From Shimia sp. R10_1 (GTDB taxonomy: Bacteria > Pseudomonadota > Alphaproteobacteria > Rhodobacterales > Rhodobacteraceae): a stretch of 37,458 bases of DNA. Under the pieces are notes generated by a model. It saw only the letters and a program-made list of their open reading frames with translations, did no database searches and had not been told where the DNA came from. Each line of letters starts with the position of its first letter. Positions within the stretch are counted from its first letter, which is position 1. Position numbers and translations under genes: made by a program. Shown in pieces: positions 1-6,886 of the stretch. The DNA lies in the NCBI RefSeq assembly GCF_017744095.1, contig NZ_JAGHQX010000018.1, positions 1 through 37,458 on the forward strand, given 5' to 3'.

Positions 1-9
1 ACGAAGGGA
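1..9. repeat. Partial left attachment-site repeat (attL-like), cut by window edge
   Basis: The first nine bases, acgaaggga, are identical to 6015-6023, which lie in the 3' acceptor/T-arm part of the tRNA-Ser gene on the minus strand. Sequence diverges from the tRNA after base 9. This is what a duplicated tRNA 3' end at the distal edge of an integrated element looks like. The repeat should continue leftward, outside the window, into tggcggag. Only nine bases are visible, so this is inference supported by the adjacent integrase. Confidence 0.5.
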
Positions 10-68
10 GTGTCCGAGTAGGCGCTCTGGACCCCTTGTGTATCAAGGAAAATTGGGTCATTTGGCGC

Positions 69-98
69 AAAACGTGTGGTGATGACGTGTGGTGATGA
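69..98 (+). repeat. Left copy of end repeat: two tandem cgtgtggtgatg units
   Basis: Two exact 12-bp units (73-84 and 86-97) stand one base apart. The whole 30-bp block is repeated at 5918-5947 in the same orientation with a single mismatch, in the base between the units. The left block begins about 60 bp inside the left attachment repeat; the right block ends about 67 bp before the right one. That symmetry is what arm-type integrase binding sites would give. The block overlaps possible early start codons of the integrase, so Int binding could repress its own gene. Confidence 0.75.
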
Positions 99-99
99 G

Positions 100-1395
100 A
101 TGGCCAGACTCGAGCGCAGACGCAGGCTTTACTATGCAGTGCGAGACATTCCAACAGAGCTTCAAGGCCAGATCGGGAAACGCCGTTTCTTGAAGTCCAC
201 CGGAACGGGGGATGCAGATGAGGCACGAAGGGTCGCTGCGACTTTCGATGTCTTCTGGCTTGAGAAACTGCAAGCCGCTAAGGCTGGCCCGACAGCACAC
301 TCTCAGAGTCACGAAAGCACAGAGGCACGTGTTCTCAAGGAAGCCGCATGGTGGCGGCGTAGGATTGCATCGGCGGCAAACGAACAGACCCGCCGGAAGT
401 TCCTCGAGCAGATGAAGGAGGCTGCGTCTGAGTATGTGAACCCAGACGATCCGACGGATGAAGCGGCCCACGATCTAGCAAACCTCTTTGTCGAGGCTGC
501 GGAGGGCAATCAAAGCCGAACCTCGGAGTCGCTTGATGAGTATCTCGCGATGAAGTCGAGAGACCTGAAAGCCAAAACGGCAGACCTGTATCGTACCAGT
601 CTGGAGCGGTTCTGTACTCGGTTCGAACGCGTGGCCGATGTCTCCCCACGTGCGGTGCGTAGCTGGGTGACCGACATGCGCCTTGAGGGAATGAGCGACA
701 ACACTCTTCAAAGGAATTTCTCTGCGGTTCGCGGATATTGGCAGCACCTCAAGGATGCGGGTCTGGCTCCAGACGATGTCGATCCATTCGCAGGGGCGCT
801 CAAGAACACAAACAAGTCCAAGAACCGAGTGGGCATAGCCACGCCGTACAAGCCGTTCTCTGACGTCGATGTCGTGACCTTGCTGAGGGCCGCTCGCCAC
901 AAAGGTGATGACACTCTGGCAAATCTGATAACGCTGGGGATGTGGACTGGGTGTCGTATCGGGTCGCTTTGCTTGCTCAGAGTATCGGACGTCAACGGAG
1001 ACAGCTTTGAGGTCGATGATAAGACACGTGCGGGTGAGCGAACGGTCCCAATCCACAAAGAGCTGCAACCGTTGATCGACAAGCTGTGCGCTACATCGAC
1101 AGATGGCTTCGTTCTGTCAGGTCTCACAACCAACAAATACGGCAACCGTGCAGATGCGGTAGGCAAGCGCTTCGGCCACCTCAAGACCGCGTTGGGCCAT
1201 CAAGGCAGGCAGTGGGCGTTTCACAGCATTCGCAAGACGGTTGTAACCCAGCTTCAACGCGCGGATGTGCCTGAGGAGATCACCATGTCTATTGTGGGAC
1301 ACGAGAACGACTCTCTGACATATGGTTTATACAGTGATGGCCCAAGCTTGGAACAGAAGCGCAGCGCAATCGGCAAGCTCCAGTACCCCCTCTGA
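100..1395 (+). CDS. int: Tyrosine recombinase / phage-type integrase
   Basis: Site-specific integrase expected to insert and excise the surrounding element at tRNA-Ser. From the ATG at 100 the protein is 431 aa, of usual family length. It has a basic N-terminal arm-binding region (about 1-50), a SAM-like core-binding domain (about 140-245) and a C-terminal catalytic domain. The active-site set can be read: Arg286 (WTGCRIGSL), Lys308 (DDKTRAG), His375 and Arg378 (FHSIRKT), His401 (IVGHEND) and nucleophile Tyr411 (YGLYSDG). A GTG at 76 and an ATG at 82 are in frame but lie inside the end repeat, so 100 was preferred; no start has a strong ribosome site. It is the first gene of the element and faces inward. 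All catalytic residues are present, so it looks functional. Confidence 0.93.
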   Translation: MARLERRRRLYYAVRDIPTELQGQIGKRRFLKSTGTGDADEARRVAATFDVFWLEKLQAAKAGPTAHSQSHESTEARVLKEAAWWRRRIASAANEQTRRKFLEQMKEAASEYVNPDDPTDEAAHDLANLFVEAAEGNQSRTSESLDEYLAMKSRDLKAKTADLYRTSLERFCTRFERVADVSPRAVRSWVTDMRLEGMSDNTLQRNFSAVRGYWQHLKDAGLAPDDVDPFAGALKNTNKSKNRVGIATPYKPFSDVDVVTLLRAARHKGDDTLANLITLGMWTGCRIGSLCLLRVSDVNGDSFEVDDKTRAGERTVPIHKELQPLIDKLCATSTDGFVLSGLTTNKYGNRADAVGKRFGHLKTALGHQGRQWAFHSIRKTVVTQLQRADVPEEITMSIVGHENDSLTYGLYSDGPSLEQKRSAIGKLQYPL

Positions 1396-1408
1396 TCGTG
1401 GCTCTGCG

Positions 1409-1720
1409 CTATGCCCCCGTATTCCGTGGCATGTCGTATCTTGGTCGGCCAGACGGTTTTCCTGTCGGGTTGAGATAGCTTGCGCGATACCCACGGTCTC
1501 TTTTGGGACCCATGTAGACCAATCCTGACATCTCAGCCCATTTCATCATCAAGAGGCATATCAAGATCGACAGTTCGTCGTCCTGTGCACGCATCAGGTC
1601 CACCTCTGAGGGACGCGGCAAGTGGAGATGTTCAACGAGGTAAGCGAGTTCGGGAGAGATAACGCTCCTTTCTTGAGCAAGACTTTTTTCGCCCAGTCTA
1701 ACTAAGTCACGGAGCGCCAC
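1409..1720 (-). CDS. Hypothetical protein, possibly a 5'-truncated remnant
   Basis: Not recognised. From a GTG at 1720 it would encode 103 aa with natural-looking composition: a central hydrophobic stretch (ELSILICLLMMKWAEM) and a basic C-terminus. The frame stays open about 75 bp further upstream and still reads protein-like (SYSNVSKVAL just before the GTG), but offers no ATG there and runs into the start of the plus-strand gene at 1774. No ribosome site is visible. It could be the C-terminal part of a gene whose beginning was lost when the neighbouring pair was acquired. It converges on the integrase, with 13 bp between the stop codons. Existence as an expressed gene is uncertain. Confidence 0.35.
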   Translation of the reverse strand: MALRDLVRLGEKSLAQERSVISPELAYLVEHLHLPRPSEVDLMRAQDDELSILICLLMMKWAEMSGLVYMGPKRDRGYRASYLNPTGKPSGRPRYDMPRNTGA

Positions 1721-1773
1721 TTTCGAGACATTGGAATAGGAGAAAGGTCCTTCAAAGTGGTGTTTGTTGCGAT

Positions 1774-2748
1774 GTGATGCTCTTTATGATTGTGTCTTGG
1801 GATAAACCTAAAAACGGAATTGCCATGGCAACTGATCGGAAACAATTAAGGCTCTGCGCCCATCGAGCCATATTTAGTGAAGAAACAAAAATCACGTTCC
1901 AAGACATCTTGGTGCAGCTTAAGCAGAACCTGCCCAAGCACTCAGATCGCTTGTTGGAACCTCTCAACTCGACTGACACCAGTGTAGCGATTTCGAAGTT
2001 CTTCTCTCACCCCAGTAACCTCGGGACAGGTGTACTCTTGAGTACATTCGTTGTTGGTCGACAGGTTAGCACGATGTCCTTTCAAAACTCAGAGGAAGAA
2101 ATTGAAATTGGTACACAAACTGCAGAAGAAGGAGAGGAGTTTTTAGACAAGAACATTGCGCTCTTCGCGGTGGGCGATGTCGTTATCTCATGTGGGCTTG
2201 GAAAGAGGACAACAACCGTCTGCACTTCACTGTATCGCCTTGCAAAAAATGCACAAATTATCCCCAATACCACCTCTTTCAATTTAACAAACATGCCGCA
2301 CGGAGACACCTTAAAGGCCATAAAATCAGTTGGCGTGAAGCGAGTTGAAATGGATGCTACGGCTCTCATTGGCTCTCTACCACGTTCGTTCAAAGGGGGT
2401 CTTATTGAACAACTTTTTGGAACAGGTGACAGCGGCGAGGCAATCAAGAAGAGGCGCGAAAACGTCGCCAAAATTGCCGTTTTCTCAAGTCGAATGTTCA
2501 AACGAAGTGGCTTCGGGGTTCTGGAACAAGATAAGAACATTTGGCTAGACAGCATCGCAAAAGAGGTTGTAGAAGACAAAAATATAGATGCCTACACCAT
2601 CATTCTGAACAACGACGTGCCGATAAAAAGCGGCTCACTCCTTTGGCAGAAGCTTGTTTCATTGCCAGCGGATGGGACAAGCTATGATGTACAAGAGGCG
2701 CATAAAAAGATGATTGCCTTCTATCAAGAGCTTGGCGGAGAGCCCTAA
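1774..2748 (+). CDS. RexA-like soluble protein, first gene of a two-gene membrane-effector unit
   Basis: A 324-aa soluble protein with no signal peptide or membrane segment and no enzyme motif that I can recognise. It abuts a four-helix membrane protein. Size, order and pairing match lambda RexA (279 aa, cytosolic sensor) followed by RexB (144 aa, four TM). From memory, weak motif-level likeness to RexA exists: a central LFAVGDVVI strand (RexA LFVEGDTIG), then SVGVKRVEMDA (RexA FIGRTTVKVEA), then a C-terminal helical part. No alignment was made. Starts GTG 1774 or ATG 1777 have no close Shine-Dalgarno; ATG 1825 (MATDRK) is another option. Base composition is visibly AT-richer than the integrase, suggesting separate origin. 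An unknown protein of another abortive-infection family remains possible. Confidence 0.6.
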   Translation: MMLFMIVSWDKPKNGIAMATDRKQLRLCAHRAIFSEETKITFQDILVQLKQNLPKHSDRLLEPLNSTDTSVAISKFFSHPSNLGTGVLLSTFVVGRQVSTMSFQNSEEEIEIGTQTAEEGEEFLDKNIALFAVGDVVISCGLGKRTTTVCTSLYRLAKNAQIIPNTTSFNLTNMPHGDTLKAIKSVGVKRVEMDATALIGSLPRSFKGGLIEQLFGTGDSGEAIKKRRENVAKIAVFSSRMFKRSGFGVLEQDKNIWLDSIAKEVVEDKNIDAYTIILNNDVPIKSGSLLWQKLVSLPADGTSYDVQEAHKKMIAFYQELGGEP

Positions 2749-3231
2749 GTGAAACGAACTGGACCGAGAAACCTGTTCTTTATTACCGCTGTTGTTGTCG
2801 CTGCAGCAGCGGTCGCCATATTCGCGTTCAATTTCCCATCTCCAGTTAAGGCTGTAGCTGGATTGATCGTTACCTCAATAAGTATCTTTTTTGGTATGTC
2901 TTTGGCTTTGATTTCATTTGCTTCCGCGCCTGTTCAAGTGTCTGAAATTTCCGTTCCAAAGAAGCAAGATCGTACTGAAATCGAGACTGATATCCTATGG
3001 GAAAATGGGAGAACACTTTTTCGGCAAAAGTTGGCGGTTTCGGTGTTTGTTGTGACCGTCATACTTGGAATCCTGTTTATAGGTGCTGACGACTTTGCAC
3101 CCAGCTCAACTGGACTTTCCCTAGCTTCTGCCGCATTCGGATTTGCCAGCACTCTTTCATTTGCAATTTCCATCGTTTTGCCGTTTTCAATTTCTCGAGT
3201 GGTTGACCGGCACCACTATTTTCGACGCTGA
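2749..3231 (+). CDS. Four-helix membrane protein, RexB-like candidate effector
   Basis: A 160-aa integral membrane protein. Hydrophobic segments lie at about 8-28, 34-58, 94-115 and 122-150, joined by a charged cytoplasmic-type loop (about 65-92, rich in K, E, D and R), and the C-terminus is basic (RVVDRHHYFRR). The GTG start follows the TAA of the upstream gene with no gap, and a GGCGGAG ribosome site lies inside the end of that gene (about 2733-2739), so the two are co-translated. Length and topology resemble lambda RexB, a small four-TM protein that depolarises the inner membrane once activated. Family membership was not confirmed by search; a generic membrane toxin or anchor is the alternative. 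Confidence 0.7.
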   Translation: MKRTGPRNLFFITAVVVAAAAVAIFAFNFPSPVKAVAGLIVTSISIFFGMSLALISFASAPVQVSEISVPKKQDRTEIETDILWENGRTLFRQKLAVSVFVVTVILGILFIGADDFAPSSTGLSLASAAFGFASTLSFAISIVLPFSISRVVDRHHYFRR

Positions 3232-3457
3232 TGCCCCTTTGATCCCTCGTCACTAACCTTAGACCGACATCGTAGCTGAATTAAATCCCGTACTCGAGAA
3301 AGGGCGAAGCCCTCCAATCGATATCTTGATGATATCCTTATGACTGTCTGTGTGACTGTCCTTAGGGGTCTTCTTGCGGGTTGCTTGTTTAAGGGGGGTA
3401 TTGAATAAACCCCCTCCTCATGGGTCCTTTAACGCAGGGACATACTTGAGGGTCTAG
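3232..3457. other. Noncoding stretch between the Rex-like pair and the Bro-N relic
   Basis: No convincing gene. A GGGGGT/ACCCCC hairpin with a 9-base loop sits at 3394-3414 without a following T-run, so it is at best a weak terminator. The octamer tgactgtc occurs twice in tandem at about 3342-3360. Nothing else stands out. Confidence 0.4.
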
Positions 3458-3901
3458 AGGGTAACCCTGCGAGGGAGGCACAAGACCACATACCTTCTCT
3501 CCCTCTTCGACTTCAACACCAACAACGTCCGTGTCATCGAGATCGACAATGAGCCTTGGTTTGTCGCCAAGGATGTCTGTGACGCGCTGGACATCAAGAA
3601 AGCCCGTACTTCCGTGACGGCTGTTGTCTCCGACGACAACAAGGCTCACCTTCTCAAGTCATCTCTGACTAACGCCCATGGCGTGGGCCTTAGCTACCCC
3701 AACCGTGGTGCAACCTGCATCAACGAAGCGGGTCTGTACGAACTCATCTTCACTTCCTGCAAGCCCGAGGCGATGGCCTTCAAGGACTGGGTGACAACCA
3801 GCGCCCTCCCAGCGATCCGCAAGGATGGCGGATACGTCATGGGTGAAGAGAAGCAAAAGACAGGGGCGAGCAAGTGCCTTTCGGTTTTGCGGCCACGATA
3901 G
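3458..3901 (+). pseudogene. Decayed Bro-N domain (phage antirepressor) gene
   Basis: The frame encodes a clear Bro-N domain: FDFNTNNVRVIEIDNEPWF, then VAKDVCDALDI, a central SLTNAHGVG region and an INEAGLYELIF segment followed by FKDWVTTSALPAIRKDGGY. These are hallmark motifs of phage antirepressors of the BRO/ANT family. The frame is open from 3458, yet no ATG, GTG or TTG precedes the domain; AAG at 3482 stands where a start might once have been, just after a GAGGGAGG purine tract. A GTG at 3614 would begin in mid-domain. After GYVMGEEKQK the usual KilAC-type C-terminal half is missing and the frame ends within 20 codons, exactly at a 14-bp inverted repeat. I read it as a broken prophage remnant. 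Confidence 0.75.
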
Positions 3902-3990
3902 GAACGGTTCTCGAGGCTATGACGATTTAGCCGAGATCAACGCCCTTGGGGCAAAGACACATCACGTCTTTGGTTTGTCTTTTGCTTCTC
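3848..3990. repeat. 14-bp perfect inverted repeat flanking 115 bp
   Basis: gagaagcaaaagac (3848-3861) is exactly inverted at 3977-3990. The left arm coincides with the point where the Bro-N reading frame loses family resemblance. Between the arms lies a second small dyad, caaagac-N7-gtctttg (3952-3972), which could form a hairpin. The repeat might record an inversion event or be a stem of a long RNA hairpin. Confidence 0.6.
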
Positions 3991-4266
3991 GGGTACGAGG
4001 AGTTGTCGCTTGTCATTGCTGACGCGGGACCTGTGCCATCGTCGCTTCTGTGAGAGCTGAATTGATCTTCGTAAGGGTGAACTACTCAAAGCTTTCTAGA
4101 GGGCGACTTTTGGCCCCACTGGCGGGCTGAAAATACGCATCGTTAGGCGCTCGATAGGCCACGGTTCAGTAAGACGCTGTCGCCCCTGAGTCAGAATGAC
4201 TCATTGGAGTGGTCTCGGGGTTATGAGACACGTTGCCCACAAAGACTAAGGAGCGTGTGAGACATA
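3991..4266. other. Noncoding stretch upstream of the serine recombinase
   Basis: No gene is apparent. The stretch holds a 17-bp palindrome (4187-4203) and a shorter dyad gtctc-N8-gagac (4212-4229), both close to the recombinase start. They could be operator or recombination-site elements. Confidence 0.4.
4187..4203. promoter_or_regulatory. Perfect palindrome TGAGTCA-GAA-TGACTCA
   Basis: A 7+3+7 perfect dyad lies 63 bp before the serine recombinase start. Its position suits an operator or a subsite of a resolvase res/inversion site. Function is inferred from position only. Confidence 0.45.
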
Positions 4267-4836
4267 ATGAAAATCGGATACGCAAGGACATCGACGTTTG
4301 AACAAAGCGCAGGACTTGAGGCGCAGATCAGGGACCTTGAGAATGCAGGCTGCGAACGCATCTTCACAGAGCAGGTGTCGTCGGTGGACCTGAGGCGGCG
4401 TGAGAAGCTCGATGAGGCGCTGGCGTTTGTGCGGCAGGGTGACACGGTTGTTGTGACGAAGCTGGATCGACTGGCCCGCTCAATGAGCCATCTTGTCGAG
4501 ATCAGGCAGCAGCTCGACAGCAAGGAAGTCTCGTTGTCCATTCTGGACCTCAGCCTCGACACATCCACGGCCACGGGCAAGCTCATGATCAACTTGCTGG
4601 GCAGTGTCGCTGAGTTTGAGCGGTCAATAATGCTCGAGCGCCAACGAGAGGGCATCGCAAAAGCCAAAGCGGCAGGCAAGTACAAAGGAAGAAAGCCCAC
4701 TGCGAGAGCCAAGGCTGACGAGATCAGAGCCTTGAAGGCGCAAGGTGTCTCACCAACAGAAATCGCAAGGCGTCTGGCAATTGGCCGCGCATCCGTTTAC
4801 CGCATCCTCAACGACACAACAGGTACAAACCAATGA
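4267..4836 (+). CDS. Serine recombinase, resolvase/invertase family
   Basis: A 189-aa small serine recombinase of usual length for Tn3-resolvase/Hin-type invertases. The N-terminal catalytic domain has YARTST with nucleophile Ser9, and KLDRLARSM carrying Arg68 and Arg71. A long E-helix region follows (about 98-130, GSVAEFERSIMLERQREG). The C-terminal helix-turn-helix spans about 158-182 (ALKAQGVSPTEIARRLAIG). AAGGAG at 4248-4253 lies 13 bases before the ATG, slightly far. It overlaps the next gene by four bases (ATGA). It may invert or resolve DNA within the element; a 14-bp inverted repeat about 280 bp upstream is a possible but untested substrate. All catalytic residues are present. Confidence 0.93.
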   Translation: MKIGYARTSTFEQSAGLEAQIRDLENAGCERIFTEQVSSVDLRRREKLDEALAFVRQGDTVVVTKLDRLARSMSHLVEIRQQLDSKEVSLSILDLSLDTSTATGKLMINLLGSVAEFERSIMLERQREGIAKAKAAGKYKGRKPTARAKADEIRALKAQGVSPTEIARRLAIGRASVYRILNDTTGTNQ

Positions 4837-5090
4837 CCGTCATTCGTTTTCCAAACGGCTCTCAAGATGCATCTCAAGCTGCGGCTCTGGGCAACACCAT
4901 GAGCGAGACCACCCGTTTTGATGTGGTCGTGGCTGAGGATGGAATGCAAAGTATCGCTGTCGAGCGCGATGACCAGCCCCATTGTGGCATCCATCCACAT
5001 GACGGTAGCTGGCATATCGTGGCTCCAGACTTTTCTGTTTTGTCAGTCCATCGTTCCGTTGAAGAGGCCGTAAGGACCATCGCCTCCTAA
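4833..5090 (+). CDS. Small unknown protein translationally coupled to the serine recombinase
   Basis: 85 aa, not recognised. The start ATG overlaps the recombinase stop (ATGA), so translation is probably coupled. The protein is acidic and soluble, with a histidine-rich middle (PHCGIHPHDGSWH) and a C-terminal segment, SVEEAVRTIAS, that reads like a short helix. There is no signal peptide or membrane segment. The coupling suggests a partner or regulator of the recombinase; this is inference from arrangement. Confidence 0.65.
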   Translation: MTVIRFPNGSQDASQAAALGNTMSETTRFDVVVAEDGMQSIAVERDDQPHCGIHPHDGSWHIVAPDFSVLSVHRSVEEAVRTIAS

Positions 5091-5239
5091 CTTCGGTAGG
5101 TCAGAAGCTACGAGTGCCTCAAAGCGCTCGAAGGTCGCCCGAAACAAGGCCTGTGGCGCAAGCGACATACGGTCTTATAGTTTAACGTTGCTTTCCCTTG
5201 CTAGTTTCGTGGTGCTGATCTGAACGAAAGGACGGCACT

Positions 5240-5605
5240 ATGAGCACTAAACACAAACTGTCAGCGGTACTGACTACAGCGTTGATTGGTCTTGCGGCAG
5301 CTTTTCCAGCTAACTCAGAACCGCTAGCAAAAGAGACGCTTGGACGATATGACAACCCGACAACCGATGCGGAAAAAACGCTATTTAAGGTGATGATGCA
5401 CGGTATGTATCAAGGTGTTTCATGGTCAACGTCGGTGGCTGAAAGCACCGGTGGATCTCCACTCTATTGCGAGCCTAGTGACCTAGCCATGAATCTTGAA
5501 ATGGTGATTGGAATTTTGCGGTCATACGCAGAGACACTCGAGAACGACATTCCGATTGGTTTGGCAATGGTCGAGGCTCTGCAAAAGACCTTCCCGTGTG
5601 AATGA
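5240..5605 (+). CDS. Exported Rap1a/Tai-like small protein
   Basis: 121 aa. An N-terminal signal peptide (about 1-26, hydrophobic core LTTALIGLAAAF) directs export. The mature part has the pattern of the Rap1a/Tai immunity-protein family: a YCEP motif (Cys about 74), a following helix, ILRSYAETL, and a C-terminal ALQKTFPC ending in a second Cys, likely a disulfide pair. Rap1a of Serratia neutralises a periplasmic T6SS amidase effector; most homologues elsewhere have no known partner. An AAAGGA ribosome site precedes the ATG. No effector gene is nearby, so the immunity role is only suggested by family. It is the last gene of the element before the right end repeat. Confidence 0.65.
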   Translation: MSTKHKLSAVLTTALIGLAAAFPANSEPLAKETLGRYDNPTTDAEKTLFKVMMHGMYQGVSWSTSVAESTGGSPLYCEPSDLAMNLEMVIGILRSYAETLENDIPIGLAMVEALQKTFPCE

Positions 5606-5917
5606 TTTGGCGGGGCTTTTAACACGGCGAATCTGCCTTTTCCTACATTGTTGGTAAGGGCGAACGCTTGGGGCGCTTCTGGGTGGCATCGGTCTAGTGC
5701 CAAAATTGACAGGCGATCCGTCGCCGTGGTCTGTATCCATCGGCCAAGCTCTACCTTGTCGCAGCTTCCTGCGCTCACCTGCGTTCTCCCCTGACTCGGT
5801 CTCACTCACAGAAGGGGGCATGGGGGCGACATCAGTCTCTTGTGGGGAGATATATGCCTGTAGATCACCGCACTGTTTTTTCGGTTTGGTTGCGTCTCGC
5901 ACAGCACAAACTGAACA
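5606..5917. other. Noncoding right end of the element
   Basis: Open frames exist on both strands (for example minus 5522-5902 and plus 5697-5954) but have skewed composition and no ribosome sites, so I do not call genes. The right end repeat and right attachment site follow. Confidence 0.4.
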
Positions 5918-5947
5918 AAAACGTGTGGTGATGGCGTGTGGTGATGA
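5918..5947 (+). repeat. Right copy of end repeat: two tandem cgtgtggtgatg units
   Basis: Units at 5922-5933 and 5935-5946 match the left block (69-98) with one difference, G for A between the units. Direct orientation, tandem layout and closeness to tRNA-Ser suggest arm-type integrase sites or a duplicated end. Confidence 0.75.
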
Positions 5948-6006
5948 CGCTTGACCGCATCTTCTAAGTCATTGATTTATTAGGTGAAAAATTCGCCAAA
6001 AGGTTA

Positions 6007-6096
6007 TGGCGGAGACGAAGGGATTCGAACCCTCGAAACGGTTTCCCGTTTACTCCCTTAGCAGGGGAGCGCCTTCGACCACTCGGCCACGTCTCC
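6007..6096 (-). tRNA. tRNA-Ser (anticodon GCT)
   Basis: Complete 90-nt serine tRNA on the minus strand. A seven-base acceptor stem GGAGACG/CGTCTCC, discriminator G and encoded CCA are present. The anticodon stem/loop reads CTCCC-CTGCTAA-GGGAG with anticodon GCT, and a long variable arm (class II) and a GGTTCGAATCC T-arm follow. Its 3' end faces the integrated element and shares acgaaggga with the left edge of the window, so it is the likely attachment site, regenerated intact after integration. Confidence 0.97.
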
Positions 6097-6656
6097 GCTG
6101 ACCCGTATATTTGTACGGCATATGGGGCACAAGCCCCAAAAGTACGTTTTTGTTGCTTTTCTTGGAAAGGTTGGCCGCAAGCTGATGGGGGCGAGCGGAT
6201 TCGCGGCTGATACGCCTTGTTTTATGGGGTGTGCTGGACTTCTCATATGCTTAGGTGGTCTTGAGTTGTGCCTCGCCAGTGGGGCGCATGGACGAAAAAT
6301 CGGAGAATCTTTCGGTTTTAGGCAAGCCGTTCAAGGTGAAGGTGGTGTGCAGATTATTATACATTTTCAATACTTGGGGCATGGCTGCGCGCTGTGGGGT
6401 ATCTGTCAGGTTTTGTATTTGCCGCGTTCGCATATCTGGACTGAAAAAGTTCAGGCGAATGCTGGTTTTTAACCTGCAACGGGACGGTTGAATCCTGCAG
6501 GCAAACGAGTCAAAAGAGCCGCAAATTCGCAGCTAGGCCGTCTTTACCCACCTAAGATTCTGCCGATAGACGCCGTAGATGGGGCCAGATTTTTCCGCCA
6601 AAACCCACTCTAATGGAGCCTGAAAATGCGCACTAAAATGCGCCCGGCAAATATTT
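6097..6656. other. Intergenic region between tRNA-Ser and the TRAP leader
   Basis: No convincing gene. Two overlapping plus-strand frames (6122-6472, 6255-6491) lack ribosome sites and family likeness. A GCGCA-N6-TGCGC hairpin at 6628-6643 stands just before the first regulon operator. Confidence 0.4.
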
Positions 6657-6675
6657 ATTGGATTTTGGATACAAT
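6657..6675. promoter_or_regulatory. Predicted GntR operator A, upstream of the TRAP operon
   Basis: ATTGGAT-TTTGG-ATACAAT: an imperfect dyad differing by one base from operator B. Its right half contains TACAAT, a possible -10 box, though no good -35 is seen. The dctP start is 211 bases downstream, so the leader is long. Assignment to the local GntR regulator rests on recurrence before several genes of the same pathway. Confidence 0.65.
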
Positions 6676-6886
6676 GAGCCTATAAGGCCCTGCAGATGCT
6701 GTAGGGAGGATGCGTCTGGTGTATGGTATTGCACATTTCGGTGTTGGGAGTGCACGCGCTCTCAGGAGCATCCGCGCTTTTTCCTGTTCAGATCCCAAGA
6801 GCCTTCGCAGGGGCGCATTCCTTTGCGGCTAAACACTGGATGCCGGTGGCAGCCAAACCAAATCTCACAACTTGGAGACGTTGATA

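Noticed and set aside
1774..3231. Assignment of the two-gene unit as Kiwa (KwaA/KwaB)
   Set aside because: Kiwa also pairs a four-TM protein with a protein of about 315 aa, but in the opposite gene order as I recall, and I could not recognise the DUF4868 pattern; the Rex-like reading fits order and motifs better. A search should still test both.
5522..5954. Overlapping 126-aa minus and 85-aa plus open frames at the right end of the element
   Set aside because: No ribosome sites, odd composition and mutual overlap; no family likeness that I can support.
6122..6491. Plus-strand frames of 116 and 78 aa after tRNA-Ser
   Set aside because: Cys/Trp-rich shadow-like translations without ribosome site or recognisable domain.
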